DNA from: Roseburia sp. | GTDB taxonomy: Bacteria > Bacillota > Clostridia > Lachnospirales > Lachnospiraceae | Direction of reading: 5' to 3' | Assembly (NCBI GenBank): GCA_026168605.1 | Contig: JAPFDX010000019.1 | Coordinates: 21,170 to 85,169 of the forward strand | Length of the DNA: 64,000 bases | Shown here: positions 45,751-55,162 of the stretch, piece by piece | How the letters are laid out: each line of letters starts with the position of its first letter | Numbering within the stretch: the first letter of the stretch is position 1 | Program-made: the position numbers and the translations under genes | Notes under the pieces: model-generated | Told to the model about the DNA's origin: nothing | Seen by the model: the letters and a program-made list of their open reading frames with translations, nothing else | The model's database searches: none

Positions 45751-47556
45751 CTACCTTTCCTTGGACTTCGGATCAACGGCATCGCGAAGACCGTCTCCAA
45801 TACAGTTGATACTGATGACACTGATCGCCAGGATCACTGCCGGGTATACCCACCGCCACCAGTACTGTTCAATTACCGTCGCACTACGTGCGCCGTTTAA
45901 CATATTGCCCCATGTAGCGTTCGGCTCCGACACACCAAATCCGATAAAGGACAGGGAAGACTCCGTCAGCATACAGGTTGCAAAACTTAAGGTTGCATTT
46001 ACAATGATAACCGTAATCACGTTCGGCAGAATATGGCGGAAAATAATTCCGGCTTCCTTTACGCCGAGCGCCTTTGCCGCTGTGACAAACTCCTGCTCAC
46101 GCTCTGCCAGCACGCTGCCTCGCACGAGACGCGCAAGACCCGTCCATGACAGTAATCCCAGGATCACCATGATCATAATGATCCTCTGCGTCTCGGAAAT
46201 CTTATTTCCAATGATCGCGGACAAAATGATCGCAAACGGCAGGAATGGCATGGAATTGACAATCTCCGTCAGACGCATTAGCAGGTTGTCAATCTTGCCG
46301 CCCTTGTAACCGGAGATACCGCCGATCACAACACCGATGATCGTGGAAATGATAACGGCGATCGCTCCGACTGTCATCGTCATACGTCCGCCCTTTAACA
46401 GTCGGCGGAAAATATCTCGTCCGAAATCGTCCGTTCCCATCAGGTATCCGTCGAGACCCCAGCTCTCCACATCGCCAGACTCTGTAATAATGTAATTGCC
46501 GTAATACCCTGAGGTGAGCTGTCTGATCTCACCGTCCACCTGCGGCACCTTGGTCTGTCCAAAGGTATCGTCGCCCCATGATACGAGTGAACCGTCCTTT
46601 AACACTGCCACATAATGGAAACGTCCGCCCTCAATCGAAGCAACCTGTCCCTGGATCTCCTCCGGGAAGTTCTGCGTACCCTTGATGTTATTTCCCCATG
46701 TGTGGATTTTGCCGTCATCCGTAACAGCAACAGCGCTCTCGTCGCTGACTGCGATATCCACCACGTGTCCCTGGATCTCCTCCGGAATGGTTGTGTATGC
46801 GTTGGTCTTTCCCGTCAGGGCAGCGACCTTTCCGTCCTTCGTCCGAACCATAACGATATCCGTGTTGGCTGCAAACTCCTCAATATTTCCCTGCACGCCC
46901 TCCGGGAAACGAAGGTCGATCAGGTAGGTATTTCCCCAGTTATAAAGCTCGCCGTCCTCCGTCAGCGCGAGAGAGATCTGGTAGCCTGCATAGACTTCTT
47001 TTACATTTGCGCCCATACGCAACTCCATCGGGATCGAGCCAAGACCCATACGGTCATTGCCCCATGTCACGACCTCGCCATCCTCCGTCAGCGCCACGAT
47101 GTGGTTGAGACCTGCGGAAACCTGTGTCAGCTTGCCCATATCTGCCGGAAGCTTCTTTAACTTGTCCGTCGGGAAGCTTCCCCACTCATAAACATTTCCC
47201 TCTTCATCAATACCTACGGAAAACGTACTTCCGATGCTGATCTGTTTTGCATTTCCCTGAAGACTCTTCGGGACCTCCAGCATACCAAATCCCGGCGCTA
47301 CGTTCGCCTGTGTGACGTCCTGAAAATACATATCGACCGGCATAAAAAACGGTATGATAATGCAGCATAAAAAGATAAATACAAAGCCGATCACTCCCGC
47401 CATTGCCACCTTATCCTGTATAAAGCTGCGGAACACCATCTGTATCGGCGTCAGTACCTCTTCCTGCTCCTCTGTCATCGCTCCGCCGAGAAACATCTTC
47501 TTTGTCGCAGTTCCCACTGTGGATTTCCTGCGCTTCTTCATATTCTTCTCTGCCAT
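45751..47556 (-). CDS. OppC-type permease with an inserted RCC1-like beta-propeller
   Basis: A 601-residue inner subunit of a peptide ABC importer; family members are about 300 residues. TM1 is residues 53-72. Residues about 94-369 (46450-47277) hold seven repeats of about 40 residues of the form P-EIQG-xVxxIxxGxxxxxAVTxDGxVxxWG; the WG pairs fall near 125, 165, 207, 287, 327 and 366, with the fourth repeat degenerate (ALTG at 248). Then the normal DppC/OppC sequence resumes with GYLMGTDDFGRDIFRRLL, five TM helices and the EAA loop (EFVTAAKALGVKEAGIIFRH). By OppC topology the insert lies outside the membrane, where the binding protein docks. RBS AGGAGG precedes ATG. Confidence 0.9.
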   Translation of the reverse strand: MAEKNMKKRRKSTVGTATKKMFLGGAMTEEQEEVLTPIQMVFRSFIQDKVAMAGVIGFVFIFLCCIIIPFFMPVDMYFQDVTQANVAPGFGMLEVPKSLQGNAKQISIGSTFSVGIDEEGNVYEWGSFPTDKLKKLPADMGKLTQVSAGLNHIVALTEDGEVVTWGNDRMGLGSIPMELRMGANVKEVYAGYQISLALTEDGELYNWGNTYLIDLRFPEGVQGNIEEFAANTDIVMVRTKDGKVAALTGKTNAYTTIPEEIQGHVVDIAVSDESAVAVTDDGKIHTWGNNIKGTQNFPEEIQGQVASIEGGRFHYVAVLKDGSLVSWGDDTFGQTKVPQVDGEIRQLTSGYYGNYIITESGDVESWGLDGYLMGTDDFGRDIFRRLLKGGRMTMTVGAIAVIISTIIGVVIGGISGYKGGKIDNLLMRLTEIVNSMPFLPFAIILSAIIGNKISETQRIIMIMVILGLLSWTGLARLVRGSVLAEREQEFVTAAKALGVKEAGIIFRHILPNVITVIIVNATLSFATCMLTESSLSFIGFGVSEPNATWGNMLNGARSATVIEQYWWRWVYPAVILAISVISINCIGDGLRDAVDPKSKER

Positions 47557-47564
47557 AGTTCCTC

Positions 47565-48548
47565 CTAGTCCTCTAAACGTACGCGTGGGTCAACCAGTGT
47601 ATAGGCGATGTCCATCAGAACATTTCCTGCCAGAGACAGAATAACATAGAACATCTGCATTGCCAGTACCACCGAGAAGTCACGCTGATTCAATCCCGTG
47701 ATCATCATCTTTCCAAGACCATCCCACAAGAAGATGGACTCAATTACGATCGAGCCACCGAACAGACTGATCAGCCACACGGTCGTAACCGTGACGATCG
47801 GGATGAGTGCGTTGCGGAACGCGTGCACATAAATAACAACCTTTTCCTTCAAACCTTTTGCGCGCGCTGTTTTTATATAGTCCATGCGGAGCGCCTCGAT
47901 CATGGAAGCTCTGACGTAGCGCGCAATACTTCCGATTCCTCCGACAGACAAGACAAGCACCGGCAGAACCATATGCTTCGCCGAATCCAGAAATGCTTCC
48001 ATTCCCGTTCCCGTAAAGCCGGCAGTTTTCACACCGCTGATCGGGAAGATCGGAAAACGGATCGCGAATACGTAGATTGCAAGCAAAGCTATGACAAAGC
48101 TCGGCACACTATATCCGACAATTGTGACAACCTGTACGATTTTATCAAAAACACCATTCTTCTTCACCGCCTGGGCGATTCCCAATGGCACCGCTATGAT
48201 AAACACGATAAACATTGAAACTAAATTTAATGTGACTGTATTTCGCATCGGCACGCCGATGACTTCCTTTACCGGTCTGCGGTATTCTGTCGAATACCCA
48301 AAATCTCCCCGCAGCATATTGCCCATCCAGCGGACATACTGCACAGGTATCGGTTTGTCCAGACCAAGCGATTCCTTGATCGTATCATACTGCTGCTGCC
48401 ATACCTCCGGCTTGACATTGTCCCCCATCATCATCCGGACAGGATCGCCGGGCAGCGACTTATAAATTCCAAACATTAAAATTGAAATGATAAAAAATAC
48501 AAATACAATGTAAATCAATCTCTTAACAAGAAATTTTCCCTTGTGCAT
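47565..48548 (-). CDS. oppB: Oligopeptide ABC transporter permease OppB
   Basis: A 327-residue permease with six TM helices, a conserved N-terminal GDPVRMMMGD segment and the EAA loop (DYIKTARAKGLKEKVVIYVH). Normal length, unlike its partner OppC. ATG at 48548 has GGAGG 10 bases ahead; a TTG two codons earlier is too close to it. Separated from oppA by a hairpin that could lower its expression. Confidence 0.92.
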   Translation of the reverse strand: MHKGKFLVKRLIYIVFVFFIISILMFGIYKSLPGDPVRMMMGDNVKPEVWQQQYDTIKESLGLDKPIPVQYVRWMGNMLRGDFGYSTEYRRPVKEVIGVPMRNTVTLNLVSMFIVFIIAVPLGIAQAVKKNGVFDKIVQVVTIVGYSVPSFVIALLAIYVFAIRFPIFPISGVKTAGFTGTGMEAFLDSAKHMVLPVLVLSVGGIGSIARYVRASMIEALRMDYIKTARAKGLKEKVVIYVHAFRNALIPIVTVTTVWLISLFGGSIVIESIFLWDGLGKMMITGLNQRDFSVVLAMQMFYVILSLAGNVLMDIAYTLVDPRVRLED

Positions 48549-48653
48549 TTCCAAAGGCCCTCCTAATCCAGCCTGCCAGGCACTCGTTCTCCGTTTCCTG
48601 CGGCTGTTCGTGCCAACAGAAACATTACTTTTAGATACTTCTTCTCAAATAGG

Positions 48654-48684
48654 AAAATTCTGCCCGGAATACTCCGGGCAGAAA
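48654..48684 (-). terminator. Intercistronic hairpin between oppA and oppB
   Basis: Minus strand TTCTGCCCGGAGTATTCCGGGCAGAA followed by TTTTCC: a leaky terminator or 3' protective stem for oppA mRNA. Confidence 0.7.
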
Positions 48685-48728
48685 TATACCCCTTTACCAT
48701 TCAAAAGAACTGATGATGCAATCGGTCA

Positions 48729-50642
48729 TTATTCGGTTACCCATGCCTCAACCAGTGCCTGTGACCAATCCCAGATAGCGGTTGACTCCCAGCCCTGAAG
48801 CTTCGGACTGAAGAAATCATGGTACTCGTCGGAGTACAGCGGAATGTTTGGCATCTTCTCATTCCATACCTTCTGGTAATTCTGCCAAGCGGTCAGCCAT
48901 CCCTCCTTATCATCTGCCGGGATGCTCTTTAATGCAAGCGCTGCGTCTGCAAGCTCCTGATCCTGAATCCAGTTCTGGTTCAGAGTTCCAAGATACTGCT
49001 CATCCAGAGAATAGTAGTACCACGGAGAATGCTGTAAGGAGAATCCGGTTGCCAGATTGTACATATTGTAAACAGTCTCGCCTGCATGATCGACTGCATT
49101 CAGCATGGTCGGGAAATCTGTTGTGGTAGCCTGAAGCTCCATACCAGCCTCTGCCATCGCTTCCGGAAGCATTGTGCTCAGAAGCTCAGATACCGGGTTC
49201 GCCTCGGTGTTGCACCACTGGATCACAAGCGGCTTTAACTCGCCGTCAACCTCTTTGTAACGTGTGCCGTCGCCGTCCTTGTACTCGCCGCCTTCAGCGT
49301 TTAATGTCCAGCCGTCCTCTGCGAGGATCTGCTTTGCTGTCTCAATGTTCTTCTCATATGGATTTAAGTTCTCATCGATCCAGTCCTTGGACTCTGCGTA
49401 CTCCCACTGGGACATACCGTACTCGCCGTGTACGATCGTCGCATAACCGCCACTGTACTGTCTTGCGAACTCGTTGCGGTCTAAGCAGTATGCGATCGCC
49501 TGACGAACACTCTCAGAGTCTGTCGGGAACTGTGAACAGTCAAACTGGATCTTTCCATATCCGTAACGGAAATATGTGTTTTTGTTTGCCGTACCTGCAT
49601 CTACCAGATCAAGTCCTGCCTCAATCTCTGTACCACCGGAAATCTGGAATAACAAATCTACGGTGCCTGCCTGAAGCTCGTTGATCGATGTGTCTGCTGT
49701 GACAGTCTTGATGATGACCTTCTGGATCGAAGGCTTGATGCCGTTGATGTTGCCGGCATACTTGTCGTTTACCACGAAAGTACCCTGGCGGCTGGAAGCA
49801 TCATAGTTTTCAAGTAAGTAAGGACCACATCCGATCTGCGGGTTGTAACGGTATCCTGTATCTGTATTGTTGATCGTCTCAAGAAGAACATCTGTGGTAA
49901 AATCACCGCTGATGCTTGCGCCTTCCTCAGACTCTACAATGTCACATCCCGGAGCGATAACTGCCATCGGTCTCGGTGTAACTGCTGCATATGCAAGATC
50001 ATAGTGGTACGGAAGTTCATCTGCTGCAACTGTGACAGAGAATGTCAGATCGTCGATCAGATGCACACCCTTTAAGTTCTTGGTCGCACCGCTGTTGAAC
50101 TCATCCCATCCGTCGATAAATGTATAATTGGTAGCCGCGTAGTTGTCAACACCCATCATCTCCGGTGAAGACTCTAACAGTGTAGCAAAGACATAATCCT
50201 TTGCCGTCACCGGTGTGCCGTCAGACCACAGAAGACCCTCGTTTAACTTGATGGTGTGTGTCTTGGTGCCATCCTCGTTCTCCACGCTCTGTAAATCGGC
50301 AACAACGGTCGGATCTGCCATCCACTCGCCGACCTTGTTTGTGCCAACTGTGGTATAGCCCATCAGCAATCCGGTACACACCTTGTAGTTTGTCGCACTG
50401 TTGTTGAAAACCGGATCATAGAAGTCCTGCTCAAGGTCTGTGATCGTACCGACTACCAACTGTCCCATCGGTGCGTCCGGTCTCTCGGATGCAACTGCTT
50501 CTGTGTCTGCGGACTCGGTAAACTCTACTGCGTTCGCATCATCTGCGTTGTTCGTAACTGCACCCTCGTCGCTGCCGCCGCAGGCTGCGAGTGATACAGT
50601 CATCGCTGCTGTAAGTAATACAGACAACAATTTCTTTTTCAT
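48729..50642 (-). CDS. oppA: Oligopeptide-binding lipoprotein OppA-like
   Basis: A 637-residue SBP_bac_5 family binding protein. Signal peptide and lipobox SLAACGG, then a Glu/Asp-rich linker, then the cluster C fold with the typical MGYTTVG, DGTPVTAKDYVFA and QAIAYCLDRNEFA. It captures peptides at the surface and hands them to OppBC. AAGGAGG precedes ATG. It is first in the operon. Confidence 0.93.
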   Translation of the reverse strand: MKKKLLSVLLTAAMTVSLAACGGSDEGAVTNNADDANAVEFTESADTEAVASERPDAPMGQLVVGTITDLEQDFYDPVFNNSATNYKVCTGLLMGYTTVGTNKVGEWMADPTVVADLQSVENEDGTKTHTIKLNEGLLWSDGTPVTAKDYVFATLLESSPEMMGVDNYAATNYTFIDGWDEFNSGATKNLKGVHLIDDLTFSVTVAADELPYHYDLAYAAVTPRPMAVIAPGCDIVESEEGASISGDFTTDVLLETINNTDTGYRYNPQIGCGPYLLENYDASSRQGTFVVNDKYAGNINGIKPSIQKVIIKTVTADTSINELQAGTVDLLFQISGGTEIEAGLDLVDAGTANKNTYFRYGYGKIQFDCSQFPTDSESVRQAIAYCLDRNEFARQYSGGYATIVHGEYGMSQWEYAESKDWIDENLNPYEKNIETAKQILAEDGWTLNAEGGEYKDGDGTRYKEVDGELKPLVIQWCNTEANPVSELLSTMLPEAMAEAGMELQATTTDFPTMLNAVDHAGETVYNMYNLATGFSLQHSPWYYYSLDEQYLGTLNQNWIQDQELADAALALKSIPADDKEGWLTAWQNYQKVWNEKMPNIPLYSDEYHDFFSPKLQGWESTAIWDWSQALVEAWVTE

Positions 50643-50921
50643 AATACATCCTCCTTATAGAAATATTATACTGTGTCCCGCCACTCCATCGCTGTTTTAT
50701 CACTTTATCATATTAAAGCATTTTTTTGCAATGAAAAGAGCGCCACATATTCTTATCTATGCTGCACTCTCACAAAAACACTTGTATGTTGCAGGCGCAC
50801 AACATGGTTTTTATTATACATGGAACCCGAAATTTGTCAATAGTTATACTATGTTTTTCGGCGCTTCCGTGCTATACTTTTTTGGCATAGTTACTATAAT
50901 TCCAGGGAAAGGATTGTTTCC

Positions 50922-51200
50922 ATGATAACAAACGAAGATATTTTAAACATGAATTTTTATAAGAAAGAAAAGTTTACCGGAAGCTACCGCGGGATGCGAT
51001 ATCTCATCCGGAAGGATTCCGTACCGGAGGAGGACATCTTTTCCGCAACGGTCTGGCGCGGTCCGTACAACTATGACACGACGCCGGAGGAAGAAAAAAC
51101 GACCTGCCGCTTTCCCTTCACACCGGAGGGAAAGCAGCAGGTCGTCGACTGGCTCAACGCCCAGTGGGAGAGCCGCAAGGGTGAGTGGGAAACGCGGTGA
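50922..51200 (+). CDS. Small conserved-looking hypothetical protein
   Basis: A 92-residue protein starting MITNEDILNMNFYKKEKFTG. It is polar, with a compact alpha/beta pattern and no signal or TM segment; RGPYNYDTTPEEEK and GKQQVVDWLNAQW are distinctive. AAAGG lies upstream of the ATG. Not recognised. Convergent with the phosphorylase gene. Confidence 0.65.
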   Translation: MITNEDILNMNFYKKEKFTGSYRGMRYLIRKDSVPEEDIFSATVWRGPYNYDTTPEEEKTTCRFPFTPEGKQQVVDWLNAQWESRKGEWETR

Positions 51201-51205
51201 GTACG

Positions 51206-52915
51206 CTAGTGCTCCGCCATCTCAAACACAGTCTCCCCGCGCTCATTCTGTCCCGACGCCGTAAAAGCTGCCGTCTCTAAATCTGCGGAAAGCATGGCGG
51301 TGCATCCGTCTTTTTTCCATATAAAACGCATCCGGCTGCCCTCGTTTTCCACAGAGAGCGCAGCGTCAAAGCCAAACGCCGGAAACTCCTTACGGAAGCG
51401 CAGCAGCGTAAGCTGCTTTCTCACAACCCCGCGCGAAAGCCCGTCCGAGAGCGCCTCGCGGCTTAAGTTCGTCCGGTTGATCTCCTTGTGTCCGGCTGCG
51501 CCTGCGCGCGCGACCGCCTCCCTGTCGTTTTTCCCGGCGAACAGATCGAGATACCAGATCTGCGGTTTACCTGGCATAAAAAGCTGTAAGGCGCGCGCCA
51601 GAAGGAGCTTCCTGTCGTCCTCGCCGAGCGCGCTGTAATAGGTCGCGTTGACCTGGTAATACACATTTTTCTGGCCGTGCAGATCCTTGACCATGCCGCC
51701 CCGCGCGACGACCGTCTCGATCAGCGCCTCGATGCGCTCTGCGGGGATCATGCCCTTTAGATCGAGCAGCGGGATCCCGTCGTGGCAGCCCAGCATATTG
51801 ACGGTGCGGATCTTCTTCTCCTGCAGTTCCTTCGCCCACGCCGCAAGCCTCGCCCCGTCTGCGCGCTCGAGTGCGTCGATCAGAAGTCCCGGCAGGAAAA
51901 AGTCGTAGGTCATGTAGCCCTTCCCTGCAATCTTTTCATAAATTTTTTCCTCATACGCCGCATGGATCTCCGGCAGGAGTGAAACCCCATACTGTGCCGC
52001 GAGCGCCTGCACTTTTTCCAGCAGCTCCCATGTTCCCGGCTCGTTCAAAAAGTTTTTCTCCCCCGGCTCCTTCGGCGCGTAGGCGAACGCATCGAGACGG
52101 ACGATCTTCGCGCCGTAGGATGCGAGTGTCTGTAACGTCTCCTCATAGAACTCCCACACCTTCGGGGACTTGATGTTTAAGTCCATCTGTCCCAGATATT
52201 TTCTCCGGGATTCCATCAGTTCTGTCAACGCCGCACGGTATTCCTCACAGTCTCCGAGCGGGATCTCTGCCGGACGTTTCCCCGCGGCGATTCCCTGATT
52301 CATCTGCTGCGCCAGATATTTGGCCTCCCCGTACTGCACCGGAAGCGCCCGCATCAGATCCTGCGCGTCCACCTCCGGATAGCGCACCTCCTGATAAAAG
52401 GTGTTCCAGTACGGCACATTTTTTCCGTCCGGGAAACGCACCATCAGGATGGGAAGTCCCGGCTTGCGGAAAAACATATCCGCGATCAGCCCCGGATCAG
52501 GCTGTATATAGCCCTCCTCCGTCATCGTCCCATGACCTTCCCAAAAACGGTTCCAGTCGATGAAGAAGTCCCTATACTCCGATTCCTCCCCGTTTTTGAG
52601 CAAGTCCTGAAACTGTGGCGATAGTACCGACGCGTGATTTAAAATAAAGTCGAGCTTTAAGTTCACGCCAAGCGCTTCCAGCGCATTCAGATCCTCCCGC
52701 TTTGCCAGCCTTTTGTTTAAAGAATAGTCGATGACTGAAAAGCCACGGTCCAGGTCCGTGTGAAATACGCTCGGCAGGATATAAAAGGAAGAAAAGACGT
52801 TCTGAAATTCCTCTTTTTTTAATAAGTCCACAATATCTCCCAATGTTCCTCCCATGCTGTCCGGATAGGCGTTTAACATTGGTCCGTGATCGATCCTATT
52901 ATGTTCACTGCTCAA
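51206..52915 (-). CDS. GH13_18 sucrose (or sucrose 6-phosphate) phosphorylase
   Basis: A 569-residue alpha-retaining phosphorylase. The nucleophile Asp is in IVRLDAFAYA, the acid/base Glu in LLPEIHAAY, and the third carboxylate in MLGCHDGIPLLDLKG. These are the subfamily 18 motifs. Products would be glucose 1-phosphate plus fructose, or fructose 6-phosphate if the substrate is phosphorylated. The GCHDGIP block differs from the THDGIG that I recall for bifidobacterial enzymes, so specificity is open. Start is TTG, 8 bases after GGAGG; the GTG three codons before lies inside the ribosome site. Overlaps the kinase gene end. Confidence 0.85.
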   Translation of the reverse strand: MSSEHNRIDHGPMLNAYPDSMGGTLGDIVDLLKKEEFQNVFSSFYILPSVFHTDLDRGFSVIDYSLNKRLAKREDLNALEALGVNLKLDFILNHASVLSPQFQDLLKNGEESEYRDFFIDWNRFWEGHGTMTEEGYIQPDPGLIADMFFRKPGLPILMVRFPDGKNVPYWNTFYQEVRYPEVDAQDLMRALPVQYGEAKYLAQQMNQGIAAGKRPAEIPLGDCEEYRAALTELMESRRKYLGQMDLNIKSPKVWEFYEETLQTLASYGAKIVRLDAFAYAPKEPGEKNFLNEPGTWELLEKVQALAAQYGVSLLPEIHAAYEEKIYEKIAGKGYMTYDFFLPGLLIDALERADGARLAAWAKELQEKKIRTVNMLGCHDGIPLLDLKGMIPAERIEALIETVVARGGMVKDLHGQKNVYYQVNATYYSALGEDDRKLLLARALQLFMPGKPQIWYLDLFAGKNDREAVARAGAAGHKEINRTNLSREALSDGLSRGVVRKQLTLLRFRKEFPAFGFDAALSVENEGSRMRFIWKKDGCTAMLSADLETAAFTASGQNERGETVFEMAEH

Positions 52916-53741
52916 CAGAGTCACCTCCCTGCGTCATTCCCATTCTCTCGCAGAACTCCTCATAGGAGAGCAGTTCTCCCTGCTTCGAGACGATCAGCTT
53001 TGCCTTTTTCGCCTGCTTTTTCAGCTTCTCCTGCTCGAGTTCCAGCACCATCATCGTAAACGGGCTGTCCGTTCCGCCGTCCCTGCCCCGCGCCGCGCGG
53101 TGCGCCAGCGTCTCCTGCGGCGTGCTGTTTAGGAGCACCGGAATGTCAACGCCCTGATAGCAGTCGCTGTTTCCGTGCGTCCACTCGATCACGAGCACGG
53201 AAACCTCGCGGAAATCCACTTTTTCATACCAGAGCGCGTCCTCGGTGCGCCCCATGCGCTTGAGCCAGATCTCCTCTTTACCGCTTTTAAATGCGGCAAC
53301 GATCTCCTCCACCTCTTGAAAATCGATCTCCGCGTCGCTCCCGAGATACGCGTCAAGCGCCGCTCGCCCGCCCGTGCGGAATACGCGCAGCCGCTTGGCG
53401 TCGTTGTGCGCCGGAATGCGGCGCGGATAGTTGTCGCCCGAGAGCGTATAGCTGCCGAGCCCAAACTCCTTCAGGTAGTAGGACAGCAGCGACGCGATCT
53501 CCGATTTGCCGACGCCCGAACCGCCGCAGACGGTGACCACCACCTTCTGCTCCTTCCGCTCTCCCAAAAGCGAGAGTACCATCGGCAGAAGCTTGGGAAA
53601 GATCAACGCCGCTTTTTTGATGTGATCTTCCCCGATCTGCACCTGATCGCCCGGCATATCCCCGTGCGCAATGTTTTCCGGGATTTCCGGCAGCACAAAC
53701 GCTGCCGCTTTCTTTTCCAGTTCTTTTACATCCAACTGCAT
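52905..53741 (-). CDS. P-loop kinase of unknown substrate, sugar operon
   Basis: A 278-residue protein with Walker A CGGSGVGKSE and further uridine kinase/APS kinase-like elements (SGDNYPRR, VLVIEWTHGN). The first ~60 residues are helical and not part of the kinase fold. APS kinase is the likely automatic name, but there are no sulfate genes nearby and the gene lies between GH32 and phosphorylase. I infer a sugar or sugar-phosphate substrate; direct evidence is lacking. RBS AAGGAGG. Confidence 0.75.
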   Translation of the reverse strand: MQLDVKELEKKAAAFVLPEIPENIAHGDMPGDQVQIGEDHIKKAALIFPKLLPMVLSLLGERKEQKVVVTVCGGSGVGKSEIASLLSYYLKEFGLGSYTLSGDNYPRRIPAHNDAKRLRVFRTGGRAALDAYLGSDAEIDFQEVEEIVAAFKSGKEEIWLKRMGRTEDALWYEKVDFREVSVLVIEWTHGNSDCYQGVDIPVLLNSTPQETLAHRAARGRDGGTDSPFTMMVLELEQEKLKKQAKKAKLIVSKQGELLSYEEFCERMGMTQGGDSVEQ

Positions 53742-53755
53742 ACGAACCTCCTTTT

Positions 53756-55162
53756 CTATCCGTTCCTCTCCGACAGCTTATAATAGCGCAGCGTGCATCC
53801 GTCCATCTCTTTGCACCTGATTTCGGTACATGGCACGGGCAGTTCGTACGCGCCGATTTTTCTGCCGCCGTCCATAATGATCTCTAAAATGGTATCGTCA
53901 AAAATAAAGCGGAACTCCCCCTCCCGGCTGCTGACTGCAAGCTCCGTAAAACCATTTGTTCCGTCCGTCTCGACCTTCTGCTCCTCATACTCGCGCACCG
54001 GCTTTTGCACAACAGAAAACGTGCCGTCCGCCTCTTTGATCAACGAGAGTTCTCTTGGCAGTCCCGCCGCTCCCCGGTAACCCCTCCCCAGATGTTTCAT
54101 CTGAAGCCACGGCACAAAAATCACGCGGTCGTTTACGCCCGCATAGGTCTGCCCGGCATACTGGATCTCACCCGCATACAGACATTTTTTGTAGCCGTGC
54201 CATCGAAACGTATATCCGTCAAAATCGCCAGGATAGTAGTAGCCCGCCGCGGTGAAGATCACCCAGCACTCCCCGTCTGCCCCGCGAAGGCACACCAGAT
54301 CCGGGCACTCAAAACCATCCTCCAGCGAAAACCGCTGGCTCTCCTTCCAGTCCAGTCCGTTTGTGGAACGAAGAATGATAAACTCGTCCGCCTGCATCCA
54401 GAAGATCATGATGTACGCCCCGCTCTCCTCATGCCAGAACACTTTGGGGTCGCGATTTTCCGGTGCGACTGCTGCCAGCTTCCAATCGGAACCATCCGCC
54501 ATCTTACCCCTCACAAGCGTCCGCCCGTGATCGGCGCTGTACGCCATCTTCTGAATATAGGGCTTCTCCTTACTCCATGCGGCGATGCCTCCCGCAACGG
54601 TATAGTAGTAGACGATCGCCCCTTCCGGGACGTTCATCCGCCCGTTTTCCGGCAGAAGGGCGCTCCCGGAGAAAATCATGCCGTCCGCCTCCGGCAGAAG
54701 AACGGTATCCTCCTGCGTCCAGTGGAGCAGATCGCGGCTTGTGGCGTGCCCCCAGCTCATGTTACCCCATTCCGTGTCAAACGGATTGTACTGGAAATAG
54801 TAGTGGTAAACGCCATTTTCGTAAACCAGTCCGTTCGGGTCGTTGATCCAGCCCATCTCTGCGGTCATGTGGAAGGCGGGACGCGTCTCTTTTCTCTTAA
54901 TCGGAGTGCTGGTACAGGAGACTCTCTCCCAGAACGTCTCCGGGAACTCTCCCCGCAGCAGAAGTTCTCTGCCCACAAATTCCTGCAGGGGAATCTGCGC
55001 GAGAGCGTCCGGCTCTGCCCTCTCCGCTCCGTCCGAACATACCGGAACTGCCGCCTCAAACACCTTCGCATCCCCGTCATACATTTCCAGTACAGACACC
55101 GGCTGCCCAAAGCTGACCGGAATCTGCAAATATTTTTCCGTCAGCCTTATTGTTTTCTGCAT
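53756..55162 (-). CDS. GH32 sucrose/sucrose-6-phosphate hydrolase or fructanase
   Basis: A 468-residue intracellular glycosidase (no signal peptide). The GH32 triad is clear: nucleophile Asp in MGWINDPNGL, transition-state Asp in NRDPKVFW and acid/base Glu in FECPDLVCL. The C-terminal beta-sandwich follows. Cleaves a fructosyl bond. Its ATG overlaps the stop of the GH13 gene (TAATG), so they are coupled. Confidence 0.92.
   Translation of the reverse strand: MQKTIRLTEKYLQIPVSFGQPVSVLEMYDGDAKVFEAAVPVCSDGAERAEPDALAQIPLQEFVGRELLLRGEFPETFWERVSCTSTPIKRKETRPAFHMTAEMGWINDPNGLVYENGVYHYYFQYNPFDTEWGNMSWGHATSRDLLHWTQEDTVLLPEADGMIFSGSALLPENGRMNVPEGAIVYYYTVAGGIAAWSKEKPYIQKMAYSADHGRTLVRGKMADGSDWKLAAVAPENRDPKVFWHEESGAYIMIFWMQADEFIILRSTNGLDWKESQRFSLEDGFECPDLVCLRGADGECWVIFTAAGYYYPGDFDGYTFRWHGYKKCLYAGEIQYAGQTYAGVNDRVIFVPWLQMKHLGRGYRGAAGLPRELSLIKEADGTFSVVQKPVREYEEQKVETDGTNGFTELAVSSREGEFRFIFDDTILEIIMDGGRKIGAYELPVPCTEIRCKEMDGCTLRYYKLSERNG

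Noticed and set aside
52905..53741. Naming the kinase APS kinase (cysC)
   Set aside because: Only the P-loop is shared; no ATP sulfurylase or sulfate genes are near, and the context is sugar use.
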